From contig CM073326.1 of NCBI GenBank assembly GCA_037043015.1, positions 11,044,345 through 11,108,344 on the forward strand: DNA of 64,000 bases, written 5' to 3'. Positions within the stretch are counted from its first letter, which is position 1. Every line of letters begins with the position of its first letter. The position numbers and the translations under genes were made by a program. The notes under the pieces are model-generated. The model did no database searches, had not been told where the DNA came from, and saw only the letters and a program-made list of their open reading frames with translations. The DNA comes from Bryum argenteum (taxonomy: Eukaryota; Streptophyta; Bryopsida; Bryales; Bryaceae). Shown here piece after piece: positions 23,001 through 35,500 of this stretch.

Positions 23001-24135
23001 GTCCAGGGGCTACCGTCGCCGCTCATCCCTTCTGACTTCATCAGGAAGCCTGAAAAGCAGCCTGATACGAGTACGCCTCCGCCAGCACCCGGGGCTAACG
23101 TGCCATCAACAACGTCGTATCATAAACCTCCAAACCCACACCCGGCTTATCCGTCTCTCCAATCTCAAAGGCGCCCGGTGACTATGGTGGAGCGGAAGAG
23201 GACTGAACTAGCTGCACGGTCTTTGAGTACAGCAAATCCCAGTGTAGTGGTTGTCCTAACAAGATCAAGTGTGTATTGCCACTTCACCGTGGTAAGGGCT
23301 CTTGCTCACTACCAATTTCCTCTTGATTTCCAGTCACAGTCGACTGAAGCTCGATCATGTAGCTGACAGAGATGGTGATCTCTGATAAGCTTAGAGTTGG
23401 CTCATCATTCAAGTTGATTTTACGTCGGTAGATTTCTCGCTAGTGTCGATAGGGGCAGCAATTACAACACGACCATCTCACAGGTTAGTGTCAAGTGTAT
23501 TTCGCCTGGTTCAGGAGTTTGTTGGGCGATGGGATGGTATATCTGTCTTTGTATGTGAGGGAATACGAATGTCTCTAAGAAGTGGAATGTTTTCCTTCTT
23601 GCAGTCGATACCAAGCGTATTCGCCAAACAGTGGCTTCCGAAGAAACTCGTGGGAGTTTCTCTACTCGACTCTGCAGGTCAGAGGTCGACAGCACGCTGG
23701 GCGGGGAATCGAAAGAGCAGTGCCTGCTTAAAAGGCTTCAAAGCCTTTTCACTAAGCCACAGGCTTGAAGAAGGAGACACTTTGGTATTCGAGCTCATGG
23801 ATGCCAACCCAGACAACCTGGTGTTCTTGATACATGTATTTCGTGTTGTTGAATTGTCCAACAATGCATTCATCCCGCGTGAAGTGGACAATGATGCATC
23901 TCACTTACTGACCGATTCTGAGGACGACAGCGATGATTCGTCCTCGCAATCTCCAACGAAGACCAAATCCAAGCAAAAGACGCCAGCTGCTTATGGAGAG
24001 AATGGAGGACCCCCTCTTGTTGGCAAAGGGTTTTGTGCCGATGTGCTGCCACTTGCAGTAAGAATGCCTAAGCTCGAGCCCTTTTATCCCTTTCCCGTAG
24101 CAGGAGAATCTCCGACACATGAAGGCAATCAATAA
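20004..24135 (+). CDS. REM-like transcription factor with four B3 domains
   Basis: B3 domains are plant-specific DNA-binding folds and arrays of them mark the REM family. Six exons (20004-20165, 20363-21160, 21286-21799, 21922-22502, 22677-23291, 23605-24135) join in frame to 3201 nt, or 1066 residues. Domain 1 spans exons 1-2 (SFFQLISAEQLQETSFL joined to PVPTRFLIDYG, ending DFVVKIYDKQG). Domain 2 spans exons 2-3 (NPSTICVVNKTAALKSQL joined to YISTKFAREWLP, ending LVIRIFREGN). Domain 3 spans exons 4-5 (NPHVISLLKPSQVYNGFSI joined to NLRSPAL, ending MLVHIFRVELDD). Domain 4 spans exons 5-6 (NPSVVVVLTRSS to FLIHVFRVVEL). Every B3 domain is split by an intron at about the same place, pointing to internal duplication. 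Linkers are proline- and acid-rich and domain 4 is followed by an acidic serine tract. A nuclear role is expected; targets are unknown. An in-frame ATG at 19962 is an alternative start. Confidence 0.88.
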
Positions 24136-26279
24136 ACGGGTGTTTCCGTGAATGTTAGAAGTCAATAATGGGATGACCATAAGCCTCGCATCTTTTGTGA
24201 GATGCCTGGTTCATGCCCTATGTTAACAGAGGGCGCTGTTTTTTACTATTCAGGTGCCCCTCGCATAAAATTTACTGTTGCTTATCCTACCGAATGGGAG
24301 TCGCGAATATTATCATCCCTAACTATCATGCTCACCAGGTCAGCTATCCCCTCGTGCTATATGATACTCCAGTATGTAGTCACACTTTCGGTTGATTGCA
24401 TCGTTAAATGTTCGTTTACTAATTGTTGATGCTGATTCCAGACTCTTGGGGCTAAAGTCCGGAGTGATGTTGCATGATGCGTTGTGTAGTGAAACTGGGT
24501 AAGCCCAGTATCTCCTCACACTGTATTGTTGATGTCATACCTTTGTAGCCTTGTGTAGTGAGGTATATTGTCAATTATTTAACGTTTAACGTTTAAGTTT
24601 TTAATTGCAGATGCGTCTTTGAAAGTTTTGGAGAGTTTTGAAGGTATCCAACGACGGTGAACCGTTTCAAGAATAATAATAAGCACTGCCATTATGATGG
24701 TGCTTACATGTAGCTTATAAGGAAGTGGAGAGCGTCTATACCCTAATAATTGCCAATTGTGCAATTTTGTCTTGTGATTATGCCGGAGAACCATAATCTT
24801 GATTCTAGTAAAGCGCTGATACTTGACTCCTTGCCGCAGTTCTTGTGTTCTTGCCATACTTTTCATGATGTTTTTCATGATGTACTTGACATTATCTTGA
24901 TTGTGTTTATTCGCATAGAGAATGGTGAAAGTGAGAACATTAGATAAACAAAAATATTTGAGTCTTTGTCCCCATCTTTATGAGGCTTCTAGTGCCTTCC
25001 TTCAATTTATTTTCATTTGGATAGTTATCAATCATTTGGATAGATACGCCTTTGGGGATAGATCAATCATTTGGATAAATCCTTATTATATATAACAACA
25101 TCATCTCAATCAATACTATGAAGTAGTTGTGTGCAAGAGTTTGTGGTTTAAGAATCTATAAACCATCTCATGATGACATTGTCTTTGTTCCATTACGAGA
25201 AGCATAATTCTCACTTTAGCATTCGATAGGGTAAGTCCACATTTTGTAAAATGCTAAAGTGCACTACCAAATGCAACTTAGAAGAGTAATTTGCGGTTAC
25301 AGCGAGTGCGTTAGGGTTGAATGTTACCTCTTTCATCAAAGGTCACGATTATGAGTGTCAGGGTTAAGTGTTACCTTTTTCATCAGAGGTGACCTAGAAG
25401 GCTCTAAGGCCCAACTAAATTCTTAGTGCAAACAATCATGTGGGGGAAGTTACAAGAAGCTTGAAAAAGAACTAAAAGTATGATGTTCATTATTTCTTTA
25501 CTTGTAATGACCATTTTATTTTACATCAAATTGTGGTTTTGTATGAGGGGCCATGTTTTGCCAATAGAGAAGTGTGCTCAAGAATTAGAATCACTCATAG
25601 CCTTCAATTTGTGAAATATTAGGAAAGCTTAATGGAAATATCCGACGATTTGAACTTTCTAAAGGACTAGCATAAGAAATTGCAATATCAAGTGATGTAT
25701 GAAAACTTAAGGTTGTATGCATTTGAGGCCAAAAAGTTGAGCTTGATAGATTAGGAATGATGATACTAATTGTACTTATTTGAAGCTCCTTACAACACGC
25801 ATGTAATCAATTACACATAGGCAAGATACACTTATGGTCAGTTTAACGAATGCTTTCATTTGTTCAAAAAAATACGAACATGTTTGACAAAATCACATTC
25901 TCAAACAATAAGTTTGAATTTGGCTTTCAAGTGATGGACAAGCTTTTTGATTCAAAAGATTTTGTAGTTGCAAGTAGTAGGTACCAATCGAAATACCGTA
26001 CATATGTGAATTATGATTAATCCACATACAACAACCCCGATTGTTTTTCCAAGAATAGTTGAGATAATGTATTGGGGAAAACAATAATACGTTTCAAGAC
26101 AGACACCTCTTAGAGCATTTAAAACCATTTGAGCATAGCCACCCTTGGAATACACACTGCTCTCCTGGCAAGTGCATGGAAACCTCTCGGCAATCTTCTT
26201 CTTATTTTTGACGTTGCGACAAAGGTCGCTGAGGAGACGAGAGGAGAAGACAAGCGGATGGAGATGCATGCAATGGGTG
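24136..26279. other. Intergenic DNA between the B3 gene and the SINE
   Basis: The left part is the B3 gene 3' flank. The rest is AT-rich, and two short related segments (AGGGTTGAATGTTACCTCTT and AGGGTTAAGTGTTACCTTTT) lie 50-60 bp apart near 25312-25376. The minus-strand open frame at 25952-26614 is mainly SINE antisense and is not a gene. Confidence 0.45.
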
Positions 26280-26288
26280 GAAAAGGCT

Positions 26289-26955
26289 AAGGCACCACAA
26301 GCCTTGGCTTGGTGGTTAGGGCTCATGGCTCCCAATGAAGAGGTCGTGGGTTCTATTCCCCATGCCGGCGTGGTGCTCACCACAATAATCCACCCAACTG
26401 TTGTGGAGGGTCCTTGAACCTTGGTGTATGGGTACCTCAAAGCCCGTTGGGGGGATACTATGTCAAGTATCTTCAAGGCATTAGTAACTAGGCTAGAAAC
26501 TAGCGTAGTTATAGTATCGACCCTCGAGAGGGGGAAGTAGAATTGTTCCAATTTCCCCTTGTCCAGTGACCATCGGGATATTAGCATTAGAGCATCTGCA
26601 CCCCCACTCGCCAAGTGTTTGACACACGCAATAAGTGGATGAGAAATGCTGAGGGCCCTTCAAAAATGTCTCTTGACTCTCTACTATGGAGCGTCAAGAA
26701 ATGGCCCTCCAAATCTAAGTTTAGTTGACTAAATCTGACATTCTATTTGCTATTGGTGCATTGACTATTTCACATGCACTTTTGGTGCTTGAGGGGCCTT
26801 TAAGGGTAGGGGAGTGTGATTTCAAGGGCTCTTCAAATATAGATGAGCATTTTTAGCGAGTCACCTTTAGCAAGTAGGGGTGCAGATGCTCTTACTTACA
26901 GCTACTCTTTGGTCCTTTAGAAAGGAACTGGAGTTTCTACCTATCTATCTATCTA
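26289..26955 (+). mobile_element. tRNA-derived SINE, family S1, copy 1
   Basis: The head carries RNA polymerase III promoter boxes: an A-box-like TGGCTTGGTGGTTAGGGC (about 26305) and a B-box-like GTGGGTTCTATTCCC (about 26346), spaced as in a tRNA. The tail ends in CTAT repeats. A perfect 9-bp target duplication GAAAAGGCT flanks it (26280-26288 and 26956-26964). After removal of the MITE at 26590-26891 the body is about 360 bp, agreeing with the copy at 40721-41073. It has no coding capacity and would need LINE machinery in trans. Confidence 0.88.
26590..26891. mobile_element. MITE (PIF/Harbinger, Tourist-like) nested in a SINE
   Basis: The 302-bp element has perfect 15-bp terminal inverted repeats GAGCATCTGCACCCC and a TTA target duplication (26587-26589 and 26892-26894). 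TIRs starting GAGCATCT and TTA duplication are typical of plant Tourist-like MITEs. Removing the element and one TTA restores the SINE body, giving a clean pre-insertion site. No ORF is present. Confidence 0.92.
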
Positions 26956-26964
26956 GAAAAGGCT

Positions 26965-28419
26965 GGGAACTTGTGGTGGCAACACATGCATTACAACTAA
27001 GGATGGGGTTGTAAAATGTTCAAGCAAGTGTGGCTATGCCCTTAGAACACATTCTCGGAGTGTTGTAACAATGGGTATATTTGGGCATCGAAACCTAATC
27101 CCATGCACGATGGAATGACGGGGGTTGAAATCATCCATAAAAAGAAAGAATGGATGAATTTTCGTCCATCCGTGCGGGTCTGCTTGTCGTCAGCGTTGCC
27201 CTGGTCTTTGAGTATTGAGCTCGCTCACGAGGACACTCGATCAATGCTTCACGTCGTTCGTGTGTGCCGATTTCGGCACTAATTTTGCACTTTCTCGCCG
27301 CATCACCATCTCACAACAATCCTTTCTCCCGTTCAGCGAATTCGCCCATTTTTTCCGCTTCTTTTGGTAGCCAGGTTCGAGCATTGTGAGTTATTGAGGC
27401 GAAGCTGGAGCGGGTAATTTGAGGATGTCATCGGCTTGAATTGGAAACAGGTGACAAGCCCTTCCCATGAGATTTTTTCTGTTCTTTTCTACGATTCAAT
27501 GGTATAGCAGGGCGTAGTAGTTGGTAGGTAGGTAGGTAGGGTCAAGAAAGCAGCAGGACGCGCGTTTCGTATGATCTACCGATGGTTTCTTAGATTGCTT
27601 GACCGTGAACCTTTTTGAACTACTTATCGCATTGGTTCAGGATTGCAGTGCTTGAGCGAATCGGATATTTTTAAGAAAGTCTCTGTTTTGTCCTAGGCTA
27701 GGGTTTACGTCCGATCGCTCCGAACAGGGAGTTTCTTGTGCAATTTTGAAGGTCCATGCTCGGTCAAGCTCTTCATCCGCGTTCTTGGATTTCTTCTGGT
27801 TCGTATCTGCTTTAGAAAATAGGTAGCTTTGAAACCCTAATTTCCTGGCAATTTGCTCTGTACGAGCGTGGATCTTGCTCATCTGATCGTTTTTGTGAAT
27901 ATTTAGAAGGTAGGTCTGGTAATTCTCAGAAGTAAGGTAGTGAGATTTATGATGGCTGAATTCGTTGTGCTTTGTAAGAAAAGTAGGCTTCTTGGATTTT
28001 CTGAACGGAGCATCTAGTAGTTGCGTTCTTACACAGTAGTCAAAGTATTCCAGTTTCTATCAATCGTCAAGGATTACTATAGGTTACTATAAATTGGTAA
28101 TGCTAGTGCAATGTGGCAATGATCCTAGTAGCACCTGAGTGTGCTGGCTCGGTCATAGCCAGACGGACGATCTGCAAGAGGGAGCTTCTGGAAAAGGATT
28201 TATTGTTATTGATTCAGTACAGTATTCAGCCGACTTGGTGATTTGTTGGTGTCAATCATGCTGTTTTCCTCGTGTGCTTGTGTATAGTGTATGCATTGGT
28301 AGAATTATCAGGAGCTTGGAATGGAACTGAGGTGAGTATTGTGCTATACTAATGTGTATGTGGAGCTGCATTGGCAGGTGGACACCATACATGCTCCTGG
28401 CTGTTCTGTTTAACAAATC
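26965..28419 (+). promoter_or_regulatory. Promoter and long 5' leader region of the ENTH gene
   Basis: About 1.4 kb without a supported ORF lies between the SINE and the ENTH start. It contains a GTAG microsatellite (GGTAGGTAGGTAGG near 27522) and a telo-box-like AAACCCTAA (about 27831). Several GT-AG pairs suggest one or more 5'-UTR introns. Exact transcript structure cannot be fixed from sequence alone. Confidence 0.4.
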
Positions 28420-31043
28420 ATGGAGTACCTTGATAACATTGGGGAGAAGGTGGGGCTGGGGAATGTTGACTTAGACAACATAAAGAGGCAGGCTTCCTTT
28501 TATTTAAGAGACAAGTTCAAGTCGGCTCGACTTCTTCTAACGGACGTCACACCCTCTCAATTATTGGCTGAAGAAGCTACAAATGATGATGAGTGGGGCC
28601 CTGCAACGAAAACAATGGCTGCTATTTCTGATGCTTGCAGGCGATCGGATGAATGTCCGCGTATCATGATTGTTCTTCACTCAAGGTTCTCAAATCTATC
28701 ATACATTGTAGTTTCATTTATTTCCAGCAGTTTGTTGGGTAAACCCGACCTTTGCTGTTGAGAGATATTTTGTTCATTGGGACACTACTTGCCTGGCTCA
28801 GTAACCTTCTTGCAATGTGTTCTGGCCTCCTGCTATAGGCTCAATCACTTTGTCGTTGTGGCTTTGTCGTGCAGATTGGCATTGATAGGGAAGAAGCACT
28901 GGAGGCAGTTCCTGAAGACTCTTACTGTAGTAGAATTTCTGCTTTTTCATGGTCCGGAACAGCTAGGTATGGAGTTCAGCTCTGACAGAGATCTTATTGA
29001 GGATCTCACGCGCTTTAACTATGTCAGCGAGCGAGGGTAAGTTCTCCATGTACATTGCTTGTATCTGACCTATTTCTGTGTGAATGTTTCTTACAATTTT
29101 GATATCGTATTGTTCTTTTTCTTCTGGTATCGTGTTGTTCTTTCTTCTTTCACGTTTGGAAGCTAGTGTTTGGTTTTTGAGATGTTGTTTGCCGTTCCTA
29201 CTATCTTATCCTCCGCACTTACTTTTCAGGGTTGACCATGGACTTGTTGTCCGGAAAAAGGCCAAGCAAGTTCTCAAGTTGTTAATGGAAGACGATTATT
29301 TGAAGGAGGAACGTGCCCGTGCTCAGAAATTAACCAAGAGCATTTTTGGGCAAGGGAGCTATCAGTCCAGTAACAGTAGCTCTGGTGCATCCCGTTATGG
29401 AGGCTTTGGGAATACCTCATCATCCTCAGCGTCAACTGGCCTTATGCATGATGACGATACAGATGAGTACCACTCTGATAAGAAGTTCACGGCATTTGAA
29501 GAAAGAATTTTGTCTGAGAAGCGAGGGAGCAGACAAGAGAAAACTAAGAATGGGAATGGGGAAAGCACGACGAATGACTGGAGAGCGTTTGACGATGACA
29601 CAGGGAGCTTTATTTCCAACCAGAATGCAGCTGAGTCCAACTGGGCAGCCTTCTCGGTAAGTAAACTCATCCTAGGTTTCAGGAGTGCTAGAGCCTCAGT
29701 TCCTTGTGTGACTGTAGGGACCAGAGAGCCTTCTGATTCCCTCGTTTCTGATGGGACTTCCAACATTTCGTGTCTTTCCAAAGAGCATTTTCATGTCTGA
29801 TGACTTAGAAATCCAAGAAAAGTTCACAATTGATTCTTGTCTATTCGTGCATTGAAGTTGTTGCAGGCTAGAATCTTGTTAGTTTGACGGAAATAATATC
29901 ATTCATTTCCGCTTGAGAATGCCTTCATTTTCTGAAGGGTGAGCCCTGTTATTGTCAATGCAGAATACGAGTCCAGAGAGGAGTCCTAAATTCGATGGCC
30001 CTTCTCCTTTTGCTAGACACAATGAGCTACTTGAAGACGAATCGTTTTCACCACGTTCTCCTGCCAGTATCGGGAAATCCAGTGTACAGAACTCACCGAA
30101 GTTGCCACAGAGCTCACCGAAGTTGCCTGTCAAGGTAGTCAAGGAGGAACCCAAACCGAAGGGTAAGAGTAAGTTAAAGGTCAGGAGTTATGCGTTGTCC
30201 ACTTCAGCGTCGGGTGATTTCAAGCTACCTCCCCCTCCTCCCCCACCAGGTGGTTCCAAAGTGACGATTGTAAAATCAGTGAGTGCACCACCGGCAGGAC
30301 AGCCTGATTTGCTAGACCTGAGCTTTGATGGTTCGGACCCCCATAGAGAAGAGTCACTTCTCAACTTTGGAGCTCCTTCAAAGGCTGTTGCTGGATCTGA
30401 TCAAGCAGTAATGGACCTTCTGGGTATGACAAGCTCTACAACGAGCGTGCCGTCTGAATTTGACTCAAAGAACAACACATCTGGAAACAACAAGGTTCCG
30501 GAAACTAGAAGCCCTGGTCTGGTGCCAGATATTTTTGATCTCGGCAGCAATTCTACTACTGCCGGTTCTGGTTCTCTGCCCGTGAATACAGGAGATTCTG
30601 TAAAGGACAAAGGTCCCTTTGGAGGATTTGATTTTCTCAACCTCAACAATGAATCTTCTACCACAGGATCTGAACAGGATTTCTTCGGCACTGGTGTAGC
30701 AAGTGCAGCTCCTAATTCTTCTACCACTGGTTCTGAACATGATTTCTTCGGCACCGGTGTAGCAAGTGCAGCTCCTAATACCACAGGATCTGAACAGGAT
30801 TTCTTCGGCACTGGTGTAGCAAGCGCAGCTCCTACTTCGTCTACTGTCAATGATTCTGACTTTTTTGTAAGCGAGCGGAGCAGTACAGGTAGTGGGGCTG
30901 CCACAGGTTTACCAGAGGTTGTTCCTGCTGATGTTTTTGATGCAATTGCTCCTGATTTTGCGTCATTCGGCCTCCGTGATACACCAGGCAGGAAGGCTGT
31001 TGCAAAGCCAGCTGATGGCGACCTTTTTAATCTTCTTTCCTAG
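28420..31043 (+). CDS. Plant ENTH-domain (epsin-like) endocytic adaptor
   Basis: ENTH proteins bind phosphoinositide membranes and recruit clathrin and adaptors during vesicle formation. Exons 28420-28685, 28875-29036, 29230-29656 and 29964-31043 join in frame to 1935 nt, or 644 residues. The ENTH domain is residues 10-160: KRQASFYLRDKFKSARLLL, TDVTPSQLLAEEATN, WRQFLKTLTVVEFLLFHGPE and GLVVRKKAKQVLKLL. This wording matches the plant ENTH/VHS group typified by At1g08670 better than EPSIN1. The C-terminal half is low-complexity: a PPPPPPP run, a clathrin-box-like PDLLDLSFD, and short acidic-hydrophobic motifs such as DIFDLG, DFLNL and DVFDAIAPDF. It also has three tandem copies of a TGSEQDFFGTGVASAAP unit (30664-30833). 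The protein ends DGDLFNLLS. A trans-Golgi or plasma-membrane coat role is inferred from the family. Confidence 0.92.
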
Positions 31044-32567
31044 CCACTCCCTGTTGGAGATGATTGTATTATTTGTGGTAAGACGAGTTCTTTATTGTGT
31101 AAATGGTGGCTACCTTTAAGTAAAGCTTGCTCTCTGCACTGCTCAGCGTCTTTGCTTACTGGCTGTGGTTCACGCCCTGGATTAGCTCAAGATTTAAGTC
31201 AACTTCTGAGTCTATCAATTATTGTTTGCCAACTTGTAATTATCTCATTATTCGCTGTCATGTCCTTTGGAATGGCTTATCACTTGGAAGTTTCGGGAGG
31301 GGAAGTGGACTTGTTTCATTACATTGATGTTGTACAGAAGTGCAGGGTAGCTTCACCTATGGACTGCTTATCAACCCTCGATCATCTTTGAGAATGATCC
31401 TGGTGTGGACGTTTTATGCCTTCAACCTTAGTGGTGCAAATTTGATAGCACAAGCTTCACACTTTCAAGTGGAAGAGATTCACAACCTACAACTTTAGGC
31501 TTGTAGTATATAGGATGTTAGTCCCTAAAGGCCTCCATACTACAAGAACCGCTCGGGAAAATCTTTTTTTCAATGCAAGGTGCAAATATCTAATTTTTGA
31601 TGTATTTTTAAATATGTAACTGTAAAATTGTGTACTGAACTTGTATACTTACATGTGCATCGAATCCTAGATTCAAATTCCTTACCATTTCTGCGGTCGT
31701 AAAGTTCAAAGTTAGAAAATAAGTTTTTTTCACATGTTGGGAAAAAGGGTAAGTCGTACTTTGAGGGACCAAAAAACCATTTTGGTAGCAAACTTGATAT
31801 GAGGCTCTTCACATTCTTGTTCCGAGGTGGACATGTCCATGCAATTGTCACCCTCATACGACTTGTAAAACGTGAGGAAATGCTTTTTTTCTCATATGAA
31901 GGTATGCTCAAACTCAAATTCAAAGGTAGGTTTTAAACAAAAAACATGGCATGTGAAGAATAATTGAAGTGGGGATTTGAACATTGAGATCATGCCTTGG
32001 TACCTCTTCTACAAGTAAAGAACAAAAATAAAAAAGAAGTAAAATCTCAATACTATGGCAACTTGATTTTGCAACCTCAACTCCTGAAAAGCAGATGAGT
32101 CCTACAACAATGATATATAAGAAGCCAACGTGAAATAAGATCTCTTCCAATTTGAACCTTTTTCTTTATCCACTATCAATTTCGCATTAGCAAAGTTTAA
32201 TCGAAAAGGCCGGAACTCTCTGTAGCGAGAGTGCATAAACTAATCATACCAAATACATGAGCCTCTAGCTTACGAGATTCTTTGAACATGACAATGCGAT
32301 ATAGGGTTGCTTTCAACATAGAGGAGCACTCCACTTAAACTCGTACTGACCATGCACATTCAGCAAGTCGGGTGCAGGCATGAGCTCCCTATGAAAATGA
32401 ATAAAAACGAATTGAGATGATTGTCCACAATCATTAGATTGCAGTTCGAAGCCTCTCCCCCATAATTAAATGGAAAAAAATCTCTTGCTAACCGAGAAGA
32501 TTGGTGCCGTAAAATGCTGGCTGACTTCAGTCAGAATTTCTTGGATGCAATTGTCCACAATTGTCCT
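31044..32567. other. Convergent intergenic region between the ENTH gene and CDC6
   Basis: Both neighbouring genes end here, so it should hold both 3' UTRs. Past about 31400 it is AT-rich without a supported gene. Confidence 0.45.
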
Positions 32568-35500
32568 TCAGGACAGACTATTTCGGAAGAATCGTACACC
32601 CTGCCATGACCCATCGTCAATTCCCGTCGGTAAGTATACACTCTCAAGCAACAATACATAGTAAAAGCTAACCAAGTAGTACAGTCAATTAGCAAAATGA
32701 ATCCCTGTTGATAAGGATCTAATAACAATGCATTTACATTCACCAGTGATACCTGCAAGGCGAACACAACGTCGTCCTGGTTCACTTGGAGAGTCACCCT
32801 ACGAAGGCGATCTTCACGAGATTCACCAAGCTTCAGCAGTGCCTGCTCATTTACAAACAATTCCAGTCACAAGTTAGTGACACTGAAAACATTATATGAT
32901 AGCAATTCGTATGATCATCTTTTAACATACATCCAGCTGAGAAGGAATGGGATGCGAACTAGACCTGATCAGCTAGCACACGGCACATACTTGAGAACTC
33001 ACTGCCAGCGAGAGCAGGCATGGAACTTGATTTACAGAAGTCAAGATATGCTTTATTCAACTGCGTCTCACAATTATCATACTGTAAGTACAAGAATATT
33101 TCTTGCATCGCTTTTGGAAGAGATTCTAACTACCAACCTGGCCAGTAAAATACACTTCCCAACGAAAAGTCAAAACAGGATGTACAGTAAGAAGAAACCT
33201 CACCTCGCCAAGGTTGGCATCTTTTCTAGCTCGACGAAATAAGCGGACAGCAGAACACAGTACCATCTGCGTGGACAGACACCCACTTTGAAAACGAGGA
33301 AACAAGAAGAAGTACAAAAGCTACCCTCTACACATGTCAAATAAGGCATGGATTTAAGTATTCGAGGCCTGGAACCCATGATTCAATACCATCGTGATAT
33401 ACTCCAACATTTTAATTCACTCGTTTTTAGCGGATAATAACACCTGAAGAAAACTTCATACCTCTGCACAAATTAGAACTGATAACCTCTGCTCTAAGAT
33501 TCTACCTTGCAAATTTTATCATAAGCCTGTTATAATCCGTGACAAATGTCTTAGAAAGCTCTGACGAGTTTGAGATTAAAAGGATTATGGTACCTGCTGG
33601 TGCTGGGGCAGATTTTGGATGATCTCCACAACTGGAGAACGGAACGTGCGCGCAAGAGCTTTAGCCATGTGGTCTATCCGTACCTAAAGTATTGCATAAA
33701 CTACTTCAATGATACAGTCAAACTTGTAAAACTGCAGTTAAAATTCGAATAGCCGAATTGTTCAAAACAAAGTATTCTATTCTAGAAAACCCGGAAAGAG
33801 ATCCAAATCTATCCATTGAGCTTTCTGTTGGACTTGCACGATGTTGTATATTCAATTAACCACGTGCATTTCAGATGAAAAACCCAGAGATGACCCATTA
33901 CAAAATGCAAAAGAAACTTCATGATTTGCGAGCATGAAGTCATTTTACACGAATTCGATGAGTAATAAGTGGTTGATTATGACTGAAAAAACTGAGAAAA
34001 ATACCAGATGAGGGGGCTTGATGGAACTTGACCGACGACCTAAGCCTGAAGGCTCAGTACCGTCCGGGGTAGCTACTTCAGCCTCATCCTTGCCCAGCTC
34101 TGCTCTGACCTCTGTTTCTAGAATATCTAATGCACTCCTGGATGCAATTGATTCAAGATAAAATGAACCCAATTAATAACAGTTTAACTTTGAAGCCGCA
34201 GAATACGACAAGCAAACAATAGTTGTTACAAACCATTTCTTAGCATCTGCTGTCATCGTGCAAAAGGTTGGCATCCAGTACATTATATAACCCAATTTCA
34301 TAAAGTATCAACTAAGTACAAGATACTACACGAACCTGCAAACGTGAAGAGCTTTCCTCATATCCCCGGTTGCTGCCGCCACTTTCTGTGCATCAAAGGA
34401 CGACAAGAGATAAAACGTCGGTGACGGGTCTGGCACAAACAAGGCCACAACTACAGCACACAATGACTGACTGACTAACCACAGGGTGATTCAAAGAGGG
34501 AGTAACATCCATATAGTTCACTGTGAAGTAGGTGGCACTCGAAAGACATGTTAACTTACTCTTGCACATAGCTCCAACGCAGCGCCGTTAAATACTGGAA
34601 AAGGAATATCCTACAGCAACACCATTTCAGATCGTTACTTTGCAAGCAGATATACCTTACATCTAAGCAAAAGGAAGATGCTTTTCAAGTATTCAAATAC
34701 AACGATGTTGAGAAGATATTAACAACGTAGTCAACAACGTTGCTAGAACTTCGTATTTCCATCGTTGATATGATAAAGGAAATACTTTTGCATGTGAATA
34801 TAACATGTTGGAGAAGGTATTCAAGGAAACTGGTCCAAAGAGAAAAAAGTGACATTTAAGTATAGATGATATATGATGCAAAATTGAACTCCGCATCTGA
34901 GCCATTCATCGTACCTCAGAAACCAGGAAACAATTCAAGGGTGACTAAAGTAGACGAACAAAAGTACCTTCAGTCTTTGGGTCAGAACTGTTAGAATTTG
35001 GTCCTTCGTATATGCTGGGTATGTGATAACATCCGGTTTGCCTGCGCACGCAATAAAACTCATCCAATGAGAATTGATGCACAAACATCTTCTGAAACCA
35101 GATACCAGCGCCAATGATCGAGTTACTTACAATTCATCGAACGCAACTTTGGTAGAAATCGATCAGTGAGATCAATAGCGTTTGCCACACCTGAACAAAA
35201 ATAACCATGTTAAGCTTATGTGATGAATATAGTAAGTATGAAATCGGATGAAAGAGAAATAAATTCGGACCGGCTACTTGCATACAAGATGCAGCATAAA
35301 AATCACGAGTCTAAGCCTCGGATTCGTAGATTGGGAAAATGGAATACTTCTCTGCATTTTCAACGTTCAGTTTACAAAGTACGACTCAAGTTATGCAATG
35401 CATCTCACCTATCAATATGCAGCATGAATCTGGATACGTCGGAAGCTGAAACAAGTCGTAAAGCACTTCTTGATTTCTTGTAATTAGATAGTCCATCTCA

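Noticed and set aside
25952-26614. Minus-strand ORF of 220 codons
   Set aside because: Most of it is the antisense of the SINE, and the rest has no protein-like pattern.
30401-30904. Minus-strand ORF of 167 codons
   Set aside because: It is antisense to the repeated tail of the ENTH gene, whose sense frame is continuous with upstream exons.
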